Assembly: GCA_045564655.1 (NCBI GenBank)
Contig: JBJLGX010000009.1
Coordinates: 1 to 20,595, forward strand
From: UBA826 sp045564655
GTDB taxonomy: Bacteria > Chloroflexota > Dehalococcoidia > Lucifugimonadales > UBA826
Length of the DNA: 20,595 nucleotides
Reading direction: 5' to 3'
In this document: positions 8,891 to 18,161 of the stretch, piece after piece
Layout of the letters: every line of letters starts with the position of its first letter
How positions within the stretch are numbered: the stretch's first letter is position 1
Program-made: the position numbers and the translations under genes
Notes under the pieces: generated by a model
What the model was told of the DNA's origin: nothing
The model's input: the letters and a program-made list of their open reading frames with translations, nothing else
Databases searched by the model: none

Positions 8891-8913
8891 TATTTACTTT
8901 TTAAAATTCACTG

Positions 8914-8942
8914 TTGACTATAAGGCCATCTTAGATTAAAAT
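8914..8942 (+). promoter_or_regulatory. Sigma-70-like promoter of rpoB-rpoC
   Basis: TTGACT (8914-8919) and TAAAAT (8937-8942) are each 5/6 matches to consensus with the optimal 17-bp spacer, by far the best promoter in the window. Transcription would begin near 8949, giving an rpoB leader of about 140 nt. The -35 lies only 24 bp from the divergent dinB start. Confidence 0.75.
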
Positions 8943-8962
8943 ACGTGCGTGGTATACGTATT
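8940..8962. repeat. 7-bp inverted repeat at the rpoB transcription start
   Basis: AATACGT (8940-8946) and ACGTATT (8956-8962) are perfect inverted copies around a 9-nt spacer. The pair overlaps the end of the -10 box and the predicted start site, where a repressor operator would sit; in RNA only part of it would be transcribed. This suggests regulation but does not prove it. Confidence 0.45.
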
Positions 8963-8981
8963 CCTTTGCCCATTTTTTAAC

Positions 8982-9000
8982 GAACCCCTCAAAAGGGTTT
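8982..9000 (+). promoter_or_regulatory. Small hairpin in the rpoB leader
   Basis: GAACCC (8982-8987) pairs with GGGTTT (8995-9000), with one G-U pair, around loop CTCAAAA, followed by TTCTTC. It sits in the leader about 90 nt before the rpoB ATG and resembles a short terminator/attenuator stem. The U-tract is poor, so strong termination is not expected. Confidence 0.3.
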
Positions 9001-9086
9001 CTTCGGCGCGTCACTTTAATCGTCTCAAATATACCATTTAATTATCGTTTAACAATAGTTCCACCTTTTTAGGAGTGATACAAATA

Positions 9087-12000
9087 ATGACTTCTTCTGT
9101 GTCTCGTAATTCTATCGACATGTTCCCTGAAACAAAATCTTTTTCGCGAATACCAAAGGTGATCGACGTTCCTGATTTAGTAGATATCCAAAAAGAATCT
9201 TTTTTGTGGTTCAAGGATGCCGGCTTAACGGAATTATTTAATGAAATCTCCCCAATAGAAGATAACCAAGGCAATAATCCAAGGTTTTCTTTACGATTTG
9301 TTGGGCATGATTTTGAACAACCTAAATTCAATGAAGACGAATGCCGTGAACAAGAAAAAACATTTGAAGCTTCTATGTATGTAACAGTGGAATTAGAAAT
9401 AAATGCAGCGGGCCCTGGTCAAGGTGAAGTTAAAGAGCAGCGCCTATACGTAGGTAACATACCAATGATGACAAGGTCCGGCACATTCATTATCAATGGT
9501 GCCGAAAGAGTCGTTGTAAGTCAATTGGTTAGATCACCAGGTGCATATTTCACTGCAGATCTAGATACAGCTACAGGCAGACCCTTGTCTTCCGCTAAGC
9601 TCATCCCGTATAGAGGTGCTTGGATGGAATTCGAAACCAGTAATCGCGACGTCATATATGTAAAAATAGACCGCAAAAGAAAAACTCCCATAACTACATT
9701 GCTGAGATCTTTAGGGGAAGGGTACGAAACAGATGATGAATTATTAACGTTATTTTCAGATGTAGACACTAATGAAGACCATCAATTTATAAAAGCAACT
9801 ATAGCAAAAGATTCTGGCGTAAAAAACAGCGAAGAAGCTTTATTAGAATTTTATAGGCGCATACGTCCTGGAGAACCACCAAACGCAGAAAACGCCAGAA
9901 AATTAATTGATTCGTTATTTTTTGACCCTCGAAGATATGATCTAGGAAAAGTTGGAAGATATAAATTGGACAGCAATTTGAAGGGATCAGAAAATGCTAA
10001 TAGAGACAATACTGTCTCAGAAAGAGTCCTGTCCCGTGGAGACATTGTAAATCTATTAAAAAGAATAATTGAAATAAATAATCAAAAACGAAAAGCTAAT
10101 GATATTGACCACCTAGGAAACAGGAGAGTCAGATCTGTTGGAGAATTAATCCAAAATCAAGTTCGTGTTGGTTTATTGCGAATGGAACGAGTCATAAAAG
10201 AAAGAATGACTATCCAATCTGACCCTGACACTACAACTCCTGCAGCATTAATAAATGTAAGGCCTGTTGTCGCAGCTCTTAGGGAATTTTTTGGAGGCTC
10301 TCAATTATCTCAATTTATGGATCAGGCTAATCCATTAGCAGAACTTACTCATAAGAGAAGGCTCTCTGCTTTGGGTCCTGGAGGTTTATCCCGAGAAAGA
10401 GCGGGCTTCGACGTTAGAGATGTGCATCATTCTCATTATGGAAGGATATGCCCAATTGAAACTCCAGAAGGGCCAAACATTGGGCTCTTAACTTCTTTAG
10501 CAACCTATGCTAAAACAAATGAATTCGGATTTATTGAAACACCATATAGAAAAGTCTTAAATGAAGTAACAAATGAAACACCCGAAGAGCTTATAGGTCA
10601 CACTCCATTGAGTGATGTTCAAACTGACGACGGCAAAACAATTGTGAAAGCTGGCACTCAAATCACTATAAGAACTGCTGGACGCATATCATCTCAAAAA
10701 ACACAAACAATTCAAGTAAGGCCTTTCGTTTCCAATATCGTCGACGATATTGTTTACTTAACAGCTGATGAAGAAGAAAATTATTTTATAGCTCAAGCTA
10801 ACTCCGTAATCAATGAGGCGGGGGAATTTATTGAAGATCGGGTAGAGTCTCGTATGGGGGAAAACGTGGTGTATCTTCCAGTAGGAACTGAATCTAACTC
10901 AGAATTATCTTATATGGACGTATCTCCATTGCAATTAGTTAGTGTATCTACCTCCTTGATACCATTCTTGGAACACGATGACGCAAACCGTGCATTAATG
11001 GGCTCAAACATGCAAAGACAAGCTGTACCACTACTAAAACCAGAATGTCCCGTAGTTGGAACCGGTATGGAAAGATATGTAGCTAGGGACAGTGGACAAG
11101 TAATTCTATCTAAAACAGATGGAATTATAAAAAGTGTTACAGGGACCACAATAACAATCGAAGGTGATGACGGGGAAATACATTCGCATGGCCTTCTAAA
11201 ATTCCATCGCAGTAACCAAGGAACTTGTATCAACCAGAGACCAATTGTAGACATACATACTAGGGTTAAAAAAGGTGATGTTTTAGCTGACGGGTCATCA
11301 ACTGACGGAGGCAAACTTGCCCTCGGACAAAATGTACTTGTGGCATTTATGACTTGGGAAGGGTACAACTTTGAAGATGCAATCATACTTAGCAATAGAC
11401 TAATAAAAGATGACAAATTCACTTCTGTGCATATTGAAAAACATGAGATTGAAGCTAGAGACACGAAATTAGGTCCAGAAGAAATCACACGCGACATACC
11501 AAACATAGGGGAAGAAAGTTTACGTAATTTGGATGAAGAAGGAATTATAAGGATAGGGGCTGAAGTAAGCAACAGAGACATCTTAGTAGGTAAGATTACT
11601 CCTAAAGGAGAAACCGAACTTAGTGCTGAAGAGAAATTATTACGTGCTATATTTGGAGAAAAAGCAAGAGACGTTAAAGACTCATCTCTATATGTTCCGC
11701 ATGGTCAAGGAGGAAAAGTTATAGATGTTAAGATTTTAAAACGTGAAGAAGGTGACGATCTTCCTCCGGGAGTAAATAAACTTGTCCGTGTATGGGTTGC
11801 GAAAACTCGAAAAATAACAGAAGGTGACAAGATGGCTGGACGACATGGAAACAAAGGAGTCATAGCCAAAATATTACCTGAAGAAGATATGCCTTATTTA
11901 CCTGATGGCACACCGGTAGACATAATACTAAACCCTATAGGAGTTCCGTCCAGAATGAACCTTGGACAAGTATTAGAAACTCATTTGGGATGGGCTGCAA

Positions 12001-12992
12001 AAAGATTAGGTTTTAATGCTGAAACACCTGTATTTGACGGAGCATCTGATGAAGATATAGAAGACCAACTCGCAAAAGCTTGGATAATTGAACAAGCCCA
12101 TAGTGAAACTTCTATAACTTTACTAGATGAGAATGCCGATATAGATTTGGAACTAATCAAAAAATACTTGAGCGATCGGTCATTGAATTTTGAAGATATA
12201 TTCATAAACTCTATCCCTAATAGTGCGCGTGAAGCGTGTTTAAAAATATGGCTTTCTGAATATGCTAATACCGATTCATCTGAAATGACGCTAGATGAAA
12301 TGTTTAACGTTGCCCTTGATTTAAATCGTGACCGCCAAATGGCCGCACCTATTTTCGGTAAATCAACCTTATATGATGGTAAAACGGGTGAACAGTTTGA
12401 TCAACCGATCACTGTAGGATATATATACATGCTGAAATTAATTCACTTAGTACAAGACAAGATACATGCAAGAGCAACTGGTCCTTACTCACTAATTACA
12501 CAGCAACCTTTAGGTGGTAAAGCACAGATGGGAGGACAAAGATTTGGAGAAATGGAAGTTTGGGCATTAGAGGCATATAGTGCCGCTCATAACCTTCGTG
12601 AAATGTTGACGATTAAATCAGATGATGAAATCGGAAGAGTGAAAACATACGAAGCAATAATTAAAGGGGAAGATGTGGCTCAGCCAGGTATACCTCAATC
12701 TTTCCATGTATTGATGAAAGAACTCCAAAGTTTAGGTCTTTCAATAGAATTAGAAACGGAAGGTTTTGAAGATTTTATGGAATCTCCTGACATAGATCCA
12801 TTTGGAGAATCTGCTGCACTCGCAGACCCGCTTGCTTTACTTGAACAGACTTTAATCGATACTGATGAACCTGAAGAAGCTCAAGAAGAAACTCCCAGTT
12901 CATCAGATGAACCTGATTCTGAATCACTAGAAAATAGTGCTGAAGTTGAAATAGAAATCATTGATGAGGACTCTTCAACTAATAACGACTAA
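9087..12992 (+). CDS. rpoB: DNA-directed RNA polymerase subunit beta
   Basis: A 1301-residue beta subunit, which with RpoC forms the catalytic core of RNA polymerase. ATG 9087 is chosen over the in-frame GTG at 9075 because AGGAG at 9071-9075 is a Shine-Dalgarno sequence overlapping that GTG and well placed for the ATG. Core motifs are all present: GAERVVVSQLVRSPG, the rifampicin region FFGGSQLSQFMDQANPLAEL (401-420), GPGGLSRERAGFDVRDVH, CPIETPEGPNIGLL, DKMAGRHGNKGVI and the C-terminal GGKAQMGGQRFGEMEVWALE. Rifampicin-contact residues Gln409, Asp412, His422, Arg425, Ser427 and Leu429 are of the sensitive type; positions matching E. coli 518 and 522 are both Ala. The last ~65 residues are a low-complexity acidic tail rich in E, D and S. 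rpoC follows 42 nt downstream. Confidence 0.98.
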   Translation: MTSSVSRNSIDMFPETKSFSRIPKVIDVPDLVDIQKESFLWFKDAGLTELFNEISPIEDNQGNNPRFSLRFVGHDFEQPKFNEDECREQEKTFEASMYVTVELEINAAGPGQGEVKEQRLYVGNIPMMTRSGTFIINGAERVVVSQLVRSPGAYFTADLDTATGRPLSSAKLIPYRGAWMEFETSNRDVIYVKIDRKRKTPITTLLRSLGEGYETDDELLTLFSDVDTNEDHQFIKATIAKDSGVKNSEEALLEFYRRIRPGEPPNAENARKLIDSLFFDPRRYDLGKVGRYKLDSNLKGSENANRDNTVSERVLSRGDIVNLLKRIIEINNQKRKANDIDHLGNRRVRSVGELIQNQVRVGLLRMERVIKERMTIQSDPDTTTPAALINVRPVVAALREFFGGSQLSQFMDQANPLAELTHKRRLSALGPGGLSRERAGFDVRDVHHSHYGRICPIETPEGPNIGLLTSLATYAKTNEFGFIETPYRKVLNEVTNETPEELIGHTPLSDVQTDDGKTIVKAGTQITIRTAGRISSQKTQTIQVRPFVSNIVDDIVYLTADEEENYFIAQANSVINEAGEFIEDRVESRMGENVVYLPVGTESNSELSYMDVSPLQLVSVSTSLIPFLEHDDANRALMGSNMQRQAVPLLKPECPVVGTGMERYVARDSGQVILSKTDGIIKSVTGTTITIEGDDGEIHSHGLLKFHRSNQGTCINQRPIVDIHTRVKKGDVLADGSSTDGGKLALGQNVLVAFMTWEGYNFEDAIILSNRLIKDDKFTSVHIEKHEIEARDTKLGPEEITRDIPNIGEESLRNLDEEGIIRIGAEVSNRDILVGKITPKGETELSAEEKLLRAIFGEKARDVKDSSLYVPHGQGGKVIDVKILKREEGDDLPPGVNKLVRVWVAKTRKITEGDKMAGRHGNKGVIAKILPEEDMPYLPDGTPVDIILNPIGVPSRMNLGQVLETHLGWAAKRLGFNAETPVFDGASDEDIEDQLAKAWIIEQAHSETSITLLDENADIDLELIKKYLSDRSLNFEDIFINSIPNSAREACLKIWLSEYANTDSSEMTLDEMFNVALDLNRDRQMAAPIFGKSTLYDGKTGEQFDQPITVGYIYMLKLIHLVQDKIHARATGPYSLITQQPLGGKAQMGGQRFGEMEVWALEAYSAAHNLREMLTIKSDDEIGRVKTYEAIIKGEDVAQPGIPQSFHVLMKELQSLGLSIELETEGFEDFMESPDIDPFGESAALADPLALLEQTLIDTDEPEEAQEETPSSSDEPDSESLENSAEVEIEIIDEDSSTNND

Positions 12993-13034
12993 TTAAAAAC
13001 AACTAATCCTTAATTCTATGTGGAGTTAAATAAA

Positions 13035-16000
13035 ATGGCTCAAGCTGCAAATGACTTTAATGCAATAACAATATCATTAGCATCTCCAAGTTCCATTGAA
13101 AAATGGTCTTGGGGTGAAGTTACAAAACCAGAAACAATTAACTATAGAACCTTACGTCCAGAGAAAGATGGCCTATTTTGTGAAAGAATATTTGGGCCCT
13201 CAAAAGACTGGGAATGTTATTGTGGTAAATATAAGAAAATAAGATTTAGAGGTGTTACATGTGATAGGTGTGGGGTAGAAGTGGCTCGTTCTAAAGTTCG
13301 CAGAGAAAGAATGGGGCATATTGACCTTGCCGCACCTGTAGCACATATATGGTTTTCGAAAGGAAGTCCTAGTCGATTAGGATTATTGTTGGATCTTTCC
13401 CCAAGAAATTTAGACCGAGTATTATACTTTGCTCAATATTTAGTAACAGATGTCGACAAAGAACTTAAAACCCAAACATCTGAATCATTACACGCTGAAC
13501 TTGACAAAGTAATGGCTGAAAAAGATTCTAAAATTGAAGCTAAAAAAACAGAATTATCTGAATTACATAAAGACGAAATAATGGATTCAGAAGAAATATT
13601 ATCTAATGCTGAGAATAGTAAGAAATTAAATGCTAAAGAAACCAAAGCCAAAGAAAATTTAGCAAAAATAAATAATGAAATAACCTCTTCAGTAATTGAT
13701 TATGAACAATCTATTACTGAAGAGTATGAGCCTGAATTTACACGTATTGATACTCTAATATCTATGTTAAATGATTTACAAATAACTCAATTAATGACAG
13801 AAACACAATATCGAGATTACAGAACTGAATTTGCCGGTATGTTTAAAGCAGGCATGGGAGCTGAATCTGTGATGTATGTGTTGGAAAACCACATAGATTT
13901 AGATGAATTAAGAGATAATCTGCAGAGTGATATGCAAACCACTTCAGGTCAACGAAGAAAAAAAGTTATAAAGAGGTTAAGAGTCGTAGAATCTTTCAGG
14001 AAAAGTTTTAACAAACCTCAGTGGATGGTTTTGACCAAACTTCCAGTTTTACCTCCTGACTTAAGGCCTATGGTCCAGTTGGATGGAGGGAGATTTGCAA
14101 CTAGTGACCTAAATGATCTTTATAGAAGAGTTATTAACAGAAATAACAGGTTGAGAAGACTAATCGAATTACAAGCTCCAGAAATAATCGTACGTAACGA
14201 AAAAAGAATGCTTCAAGAATCCGTTGATGCTTTAATTGATAATGGTAGAAGAGGACGTGCTGTTTCTGGAAGTCATAACCATAAGCTAAAATCTTTGTCT
14301 GATCTATTAAGAGGAAAACAAGGTCGGTTTAGGCAAAACTTATTAGGTAAAAGGGTTGACTACAGTGGTAGATCTGTAATTATTGCAGGCCCTGAATTAA
14401 ATCTTAATCAATGTGGTCTTCCTAGAAAAATGGCATTAGAGCTATTTAAACCATTTGTAATGCACAGATTAGTACTAAAAGGTTACGCTCATAACATTCG
14501 CAGTGCCAAAAGATTAGCTGAAAGAAATAGAGTAGAAGTATGGGAAATACTTGGTGAAGTTGTAAAGGAAAGGCCCGTTTTATTAAATAGAGCCCCAACT
14601 CTACATAGGCTTGGAATACAAGCGTTCGAACCTGTATTAATTGAAGGAAGCGCAATACGAGTACATCCTCTTGTTTGTACAGCGTTTAACGCAGACTTTG
14701 ACGGTGATCAAATGGCTGTGCACGTTCCTTTATCTAGATTATCTGTCCTAGAAGCTAGAAATTTAATGTTAAGTACATATAATATGTTAGCCCCTAGCTC
14801 TGGTGAGCCTATCGTTACCCCATCTTTAGATATGGTACTTGGTTGTTACTACATGACATCTTTAGATCCAAATGCTAAAGGAACTGGCAATACGTTTAGT
14901 GATTTCGATGATGCCTGCTTAGCCAGTGAAGTAGATTCAATATCTATACGAGCCTTAATAAAGGTAAGAAACCGCAAAGGAGAGTGGATAGAAACATCAG
15001 TAGGCAGAATATTATTTAATGATGTGTTCCCTGATGAGATACCATTTGAGAATTATGAAGTAGAGAGAAACAGGTTAAGGGAACTGACCGGCCAGTGTTT
15101 TAGAATTTTAGGAAATGAAGCGACAGCTATTGTTTTAGATAAAATTAAAAACCTCGGATTTAAAAATTCGTCACGTTCAGGTGTATCTATAGCAATAAAT
15201 GATGTGAAAGTATCACCAAAGAAATCGGGAATAGTTGCCAAAGCTGAAACTGCTGTTAGTTTACTAGAAGATCAATATCTAGATGGATTAATAACTGAAG
15301 ATGAAAAATATAATGCAACAGTACGCATATGGACTGATGCTAATGATGAATTAACCCAAGTTATCGCTGAAGATTTACCAAACTATGGTGGCATATATAT
15401 GATGGCTAATTCTGGGGCAAAAGGAAATATAGCACAAATAAAACAAATGGCTGGGATGAGAGGGTTAATGTCCAATCCTAGAGGACGAATTATAGATCGC
15501 CCTATTAAATCTAATTTCAGAGAAGGCTTATCCGTTTTAGAATATTTCATATCAACACATGGAGCTCGTAAAGGATTAGCTGATACAGCTCTCCGAACTG
15601 CTGATAGTGGATATTTAACAAGAAGACTTATCGACGTTGCACAAGAAGTGATCGTATCAGTAGATGACTGTAATTCAAGTCAAAGCCTATTAATAACAGA
15701 ATATAAAGACGCTGCGTTGAAAGATTTGTTTTATGAGAGGATAAAGTATCGATATACTGCAGCTCCAATCGTAGATGAATCTACAGGTGAAATAATAGTA
15801 GACAAAAATATAATGCTTATTGATGAACCATTAGAAATTTTAAAGCAAGCTAATATTAAATCAGCTTACGTAAGGTCTCCTTTAACATGTGAATCTGAAA
15901 AAGGATTATGTAGGATGTGTTACGGATTATCTCTTGCTAACCTAAAACCCATTATGATTGGAGATGCAGTTGGTATTATTGCAGCACAAAGTATTGGCGA

Positions 16001-17084
16001 ACCCGGCACACAATTAACAATGAGAACTTTTCATACAGGCGGTGTAGCTGGAGCAGATATTACAAGTGGATTACCTAGAGTAGAAGAATTATTTGAGGCT
16101 AGGTCTCCAAAAGGAGCTGCTGTTTTATCTGAAATATCAGGTACTGTTGACTTCTCAGACAGCTCAGATGGTCGTTCTGTGTCAGTCACGAATACAGAAG
16201 AGTTAACTGATGAATATTCTGTTGAAGATTATAAAAATATCTTAGTTAAAGATGGAGAAACCGTAATTATAGGAACCCCTATAGCTTCCAGTGATGATGA
16301 AAATTCTGATTCGATTCTGTATGCCCGAAACTCAGGAACAGTTTCTGTAGATTCTAAAATCATATCCATAACATGGACTGATGAAGAACAAAGAAGTTAC
16401 AACATTCCGGCTGCTTCACATCTAGAAGTTACTGAAGGAGAATTTATAGAAGCTGGACAAGCTATAACTGCAGGACCCAAAAACCCACAACAAATATTAG
16501 AGATTCAGGGACGTGAAGCCGTTCAAACTTATCTTATTGAAGAAGTCCAAAAAGTGTATCGGTCTCAAGGAGTCCCAATACATGACAAGCATATAGAATC
16601 TATCATTCGACAGATGCTCAGAAGAGTACAAATACATGAGCCTGGAGATACTGATTTACTTCCTGGGGACCCTATGGACAGAAGTGAATTTGAAGAAAAA
16701 AATGCTGAAGTTCTCGCCGAAGGAGGAGATCCTGCTACAGCAGTCCCTATATTATTAGGAATTACTCGCGCCTCTCTACATATGGATAGCTTCTTAGCCG
16801 CAGCATCATTCCAAGAGACCACCAGAGTATTAACTGAATCTGCTGTAATGGGCAAACAAGATAAATTGAGTGGATTGAAAGAAAATGTCATCATTGGACG
16901 TCTTATTCCAGCAAGATATGATAATACAGATGAAGGCAGAGCTAAATTAGGAGTGGAAACTTTAGACGAAATGCTTTCTTTAGATGAAATACCTGAAAGT
17001 CCTCCACCTCCTGAATTTGAAGATGCTCATGGAAATATAATACCTGTAACAGATATAGAATCTTCAGAAGAAGATATTGAGTAA
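13035..17084 (+). CDS. rpoC: DNA-directed RNA polymerase subunit beta'
   Basis: A 1349-residue beta' subunit. ATG 13035 is preferred to the in-frame GTG at 13020, because GGAG at 13022-13025 is then a ribosome site 9 nt upstream and the protein starts MAQAANDFNAITISLASP. The N-terminal zinc ribbon has Cys61, Cys63, Cys76 and Cys79. The catalytic NADFDGDQ carries Asp554, Asp556 and Asp558 for Mg2+. The second zinc site is Cys879, Cys952, Cys959 and Cys962. The trigger-loop region reads GIIAAQSIGEPGTQLTMRTFHTGG. Residues ~130-220 form a charged, coiled-coil-like insertion between the zinc ribbon and the clamp, as in many non-proteobacterial beta' subunits. It is co-transcribed with rpoB and ends 21 nt before a long hairpin. 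Confidence 0.98.
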   Translation: MAQAANDFNAITISLASPSSIEKWSWGEVTKPETINYRTLRPEKDGLFCERIFGPSKDWECYCGKYKKIRFRGVTCDRCGVEVARSKVRRERMGHIDLAAPVAHIWFSKGSPSRLGLLLDLSPRNLDRVLYFAQYLVTDVDKELKTQTSESLHAELDKVMAEKDSKIEAKKTELSELHKDEIMDSEEILSNAENSKKLNAKETKAKENLAKINNEITSSVIDYEQSITEEYEPEFTRIDTLISMLNDLQITQLMTETQYRDYRTEFAGMFKAGMGAESVMYVLENHIDLDELRDNLQSDMQTTSGQRRKKVIKRLRVVESFRKSFNKPQWMVLTKLPVLPPDLRPMVQLDGGRFATSDLNDLYRRVINRNNRLRRLIELQAPEIIVRNEKRMLQESVDALIDNGRRGRAVSGSHNHKLKSLSDLLRGKQGRFRQNLLGKRVDYSGRSVIIAGPELNLNQCGLPRKMALELFKPFVMHRLVLKGYAHNIRSAKRLAERNRVEVWEILGEVVKERPVLLNRAPTLHRLGIQAFEPVLIEGSAIRVHPLVCTAFNADFDGDQMAVHVPLSRLSVLEARNLMLSTYNMLAPSSGEPIVTPSLDMVLGCYYMTSLDPNAKGTGNTFSDFDDACLASEVDSISIRALIKVRNRKGEWIETSVGRILFNDVFPDEIPFENYEVERNRLRELTGQCFRILGNEATAIVLDKIKNLGFKNSSRSGVSIAINDVKVSPKKSGIVAKAETAVSLLEDQYLDGLITEDEKYNATVRIWTDANDELTQVIAEDLPNYGGIYMMANSGAKGNIAQIKQMAGMRGLMSNPRGRIIDRPIKSNFREGLSVLEYFISTHGARKGLADTALRTADSGYLTRRLIDVAQEVIVSVDDCNSSQSLLITEYKDAALKDLFYERIKYRYTAAPIVDESTGEIIVDKNIMLIDEPLEILKQANIKSAYVRSPLTCESEKGLCRMCYGLSLANLKPIMIGDAVGIIAAQSIGEPGTQLTMRTFHTGGVAGADITSGLPRVEELFEARSPKGAAVLSEISGTVDFSDSSDGRSVSVTNTEELTDEYSVEDYKNILVKDGETVIIGTPIASSDDENSDSILYARNSGTVSVDSKIISITWTDEEQRSYNIPAASHLEVTEGEFIEAGQAITAGPKNPQQILEIQGREAVQTYLIEEVQKVYRSQGVPIHDKHIESIIRQMLRRVQIHEPGDTDLLPGDPMDRSEFEEKNAEVLAEGGDPATAVPILLGITRASLHMDSFLAAASFQETTRVLTESAVMGKQDKLSGLKENVIIGRLIPARYDNTDEGRAKLGVETLDEMLSLDEIPESPPPPEFEDAHGNIIPVTDIESSEEDIE

Positions 17085-17105
17085 AAACATTATATACTTG
17101 AAACT

Positions 17106-17153
17106 AGTAGGTTTTGGTGACTGAGGTATACATCTCAGTCACCAAAACCTACT
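17106..17153. terminator. 20-bp perfect hairpin between convergent rpoC and carbonic anhydrase genes
   Basis: Bases 17106-17125 (AGTAGGTTTTGGTGACTGAG) are exactly complementary to 17134-17153, with an 8-nt loop. The hairpin starts 21 nt after the rpoC stop, and its right arm covers the stop codon (17149-17151) of the convergent minus-strand gene, so it can serve both transcripts. Neither side has a clear run of T, so termination may rely on the stem or the hairpin may mainly protect 3' ends. Confidence 0.75.
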
Positions 17154-17661
17154 CTAAATCCCCTTGGCTCTTATATTTATTACTTTTATCAACATAAACC
17201 TTACTTATATGAGTCTGCATACTAATATGCTTATCATTAACCTCTCCCCTAATACGAGCCGGCATTCCTCTAACTACTGAACGTTGTGGTATATCCATAT
17301 TTTCGAGTACCATCGACCCCGAAGCAATAATAGAATTGTTTCCTACTCTGACTCCATCATTCAAGATAGCTCCATTTCCAATTAATGAGAATGCTCCTAC
17401 AAACGACGCATGACACATGACTCTATGGCCTATAGTAACGTTATCTTCAATAACTAAATCAGCATCCCCGTGTACAACAGAATTATCTTGGATATTAGTA
17501 TTATTTCCTATAATTATTTTACCTTGGTCTGCCCGTATAATAGTTCCTGGCCATATACTAGAATTTTCTCCTATATATACATCTCCGATAACATAAGCAA
17601 ATTCACTAACAAAAGCAGTAGGGTGAATTTCTGGCTTCTTAGAGCCTAATTTTCTAATCAT
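17149..17661 (-). CDS. Gamma-class carbonic anhydrase family protein (hexapeptide-repeat)
   Basis: A 170-residue left-handed beta-helix protein made of hexapeptide repeats (IGDVYIGENSSIWPGTII, IGNNTNIQDNS, IGNGAILNDGVRVGNNSII). The three zinc/iron ligands of gamma carbonic anhydrases are in place: His64 (SVVHGD), His79 and His84 (IGHRVMCH). Arg43, Asp45 and Gln58 match the Cam structural and catalytic positions. It probably hydrates CO2 as a trimer in the cytoplasm, although many short family members (YrdA/PaaY-like) have unproven activity. The start is supported by AGAGG upstream. It lies 78 nt downstream of the biotin-carrier gene on the same strand, so it may be the last gene of the decarboxylase operon, where it could process the released CO2/bicarbonate. 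Confidence 0.88.
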   Translation of the reverse strand: MIRKLGSKKPEIHPTAFVSEFAYVIGDVYIGENSSIWPGTIIRADQGKIIIGNNTNIQDNSVVHGDADLVIEDNVTIGHRVMCHASFVGAFSLIGNGAILNDGVRVGNNSIIASGSMVLENMDIPQRSVVRGMPARIRGEVNDKHISMQTHISKVYVDKSNKYKSQGDLE

Positions 17662-17739
17662 AATGAACCTCTATCTGAAATATTAATATTAAAAGTCATA
17701 ATCAAATAACTTAATTATGAGATATAACGTTAAAAATAA

Positions 17740-18159
17740 TTAAGAATATTTAAATAATTCATCTCCATCTAAGACTTGATCTCCAGAAGAAATCAAAATT
17801 TCCGTAATTGTACCAACAAAATCTGCTTTGAGCGTTTGTTGCATCTTCATAGATTCAATAATACAAATATCTTGTGAATCAGAAACCTCATCCCCTTCTT
17901 TAACCAATATATCAATAACGGACCCAGGCATAGGAGTTTTAAATGATCCTCTAGGATTAGAATTATCTTTAGGCAAAGATTTATCCGTAGTGTTTGATAG
18001 TACAGGGGAAGAAGATATTGATTCAAGTTTGACATCTTTGTCTAAATTTACTTCAAATCTTTGGCCGTCCACAATAACTTCAACTTCATCGCCTTCTAAA
18101 TCGCCTACTTCCACTAAATACCAATGGGATTCTATTCTAACTTTAAGTTTATTTATCAT
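17740..18159 (-). CDS. Free-standing biotin carboxyl carrier subunit of a carboxylase/decarboxylase
   Basis: A 139-residue biotinyl protein that carries CO2 as carboxybiotin between a carboxyltransferase and a partner. The N-terminal ~45 residues form the small beta domain (VEVIVDGQRFEVNLD) seen in subunits of oxaloacetate, methylmalonyl-CoA and glutaconyl-CoA decarboxylases and acyl-CoA carboxylases. A Ser/Pro/Asn-rich linker (49-70) follows. The biotinyl domain runs from TPMPGSVIDILVKEGDEV to the C-terminus, with Lys105 in ESMKM as the biotinylation site (Ser replaces the usual Ala). It starts 2 nt after the stop of the beta-subunit gene, so it most likely belongs to the sodium-pump decarboxylase (MmdC/GcdC-type). 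No carboxyltransferase is encoded beside it. Confidence 0.9.
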   Translation of the reverse strand: MINKLKVRIESHWYLVEVGDLEGDEVEVIVDGQRFEVNLDKDVKLESISSSPVLSNTTDKSLPKDNSNPRGSFKTPMPGSVIDILVKEGDEVSDSQDICIIESMKMQQTLKADFVGTITEILISSGDQVLDGDELFKYS

Positions 18160-18161
18160 AG

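Noticed and set aside
9075..9086. GTG 9075 as the rpoB start
   Set aside because: The GTG overlaps the Shine-Dalgarno AGGAG that serves ATG 9087.
10910..11581. A 223-codon minus-strand frame inside rpoB
   Set aside because: It lies wholly antisense to highly conserved rpoB sequence and its Ser/Leu/Ile-rich translation is the usual shadow of an acidic coding strand.
13020..13034. GTG 13020 as the rpoC start
   Set aside because: The GGAG right after it is the ribosome site for ATG 13035, and the extra residues are not part of the conserved N-terminus.
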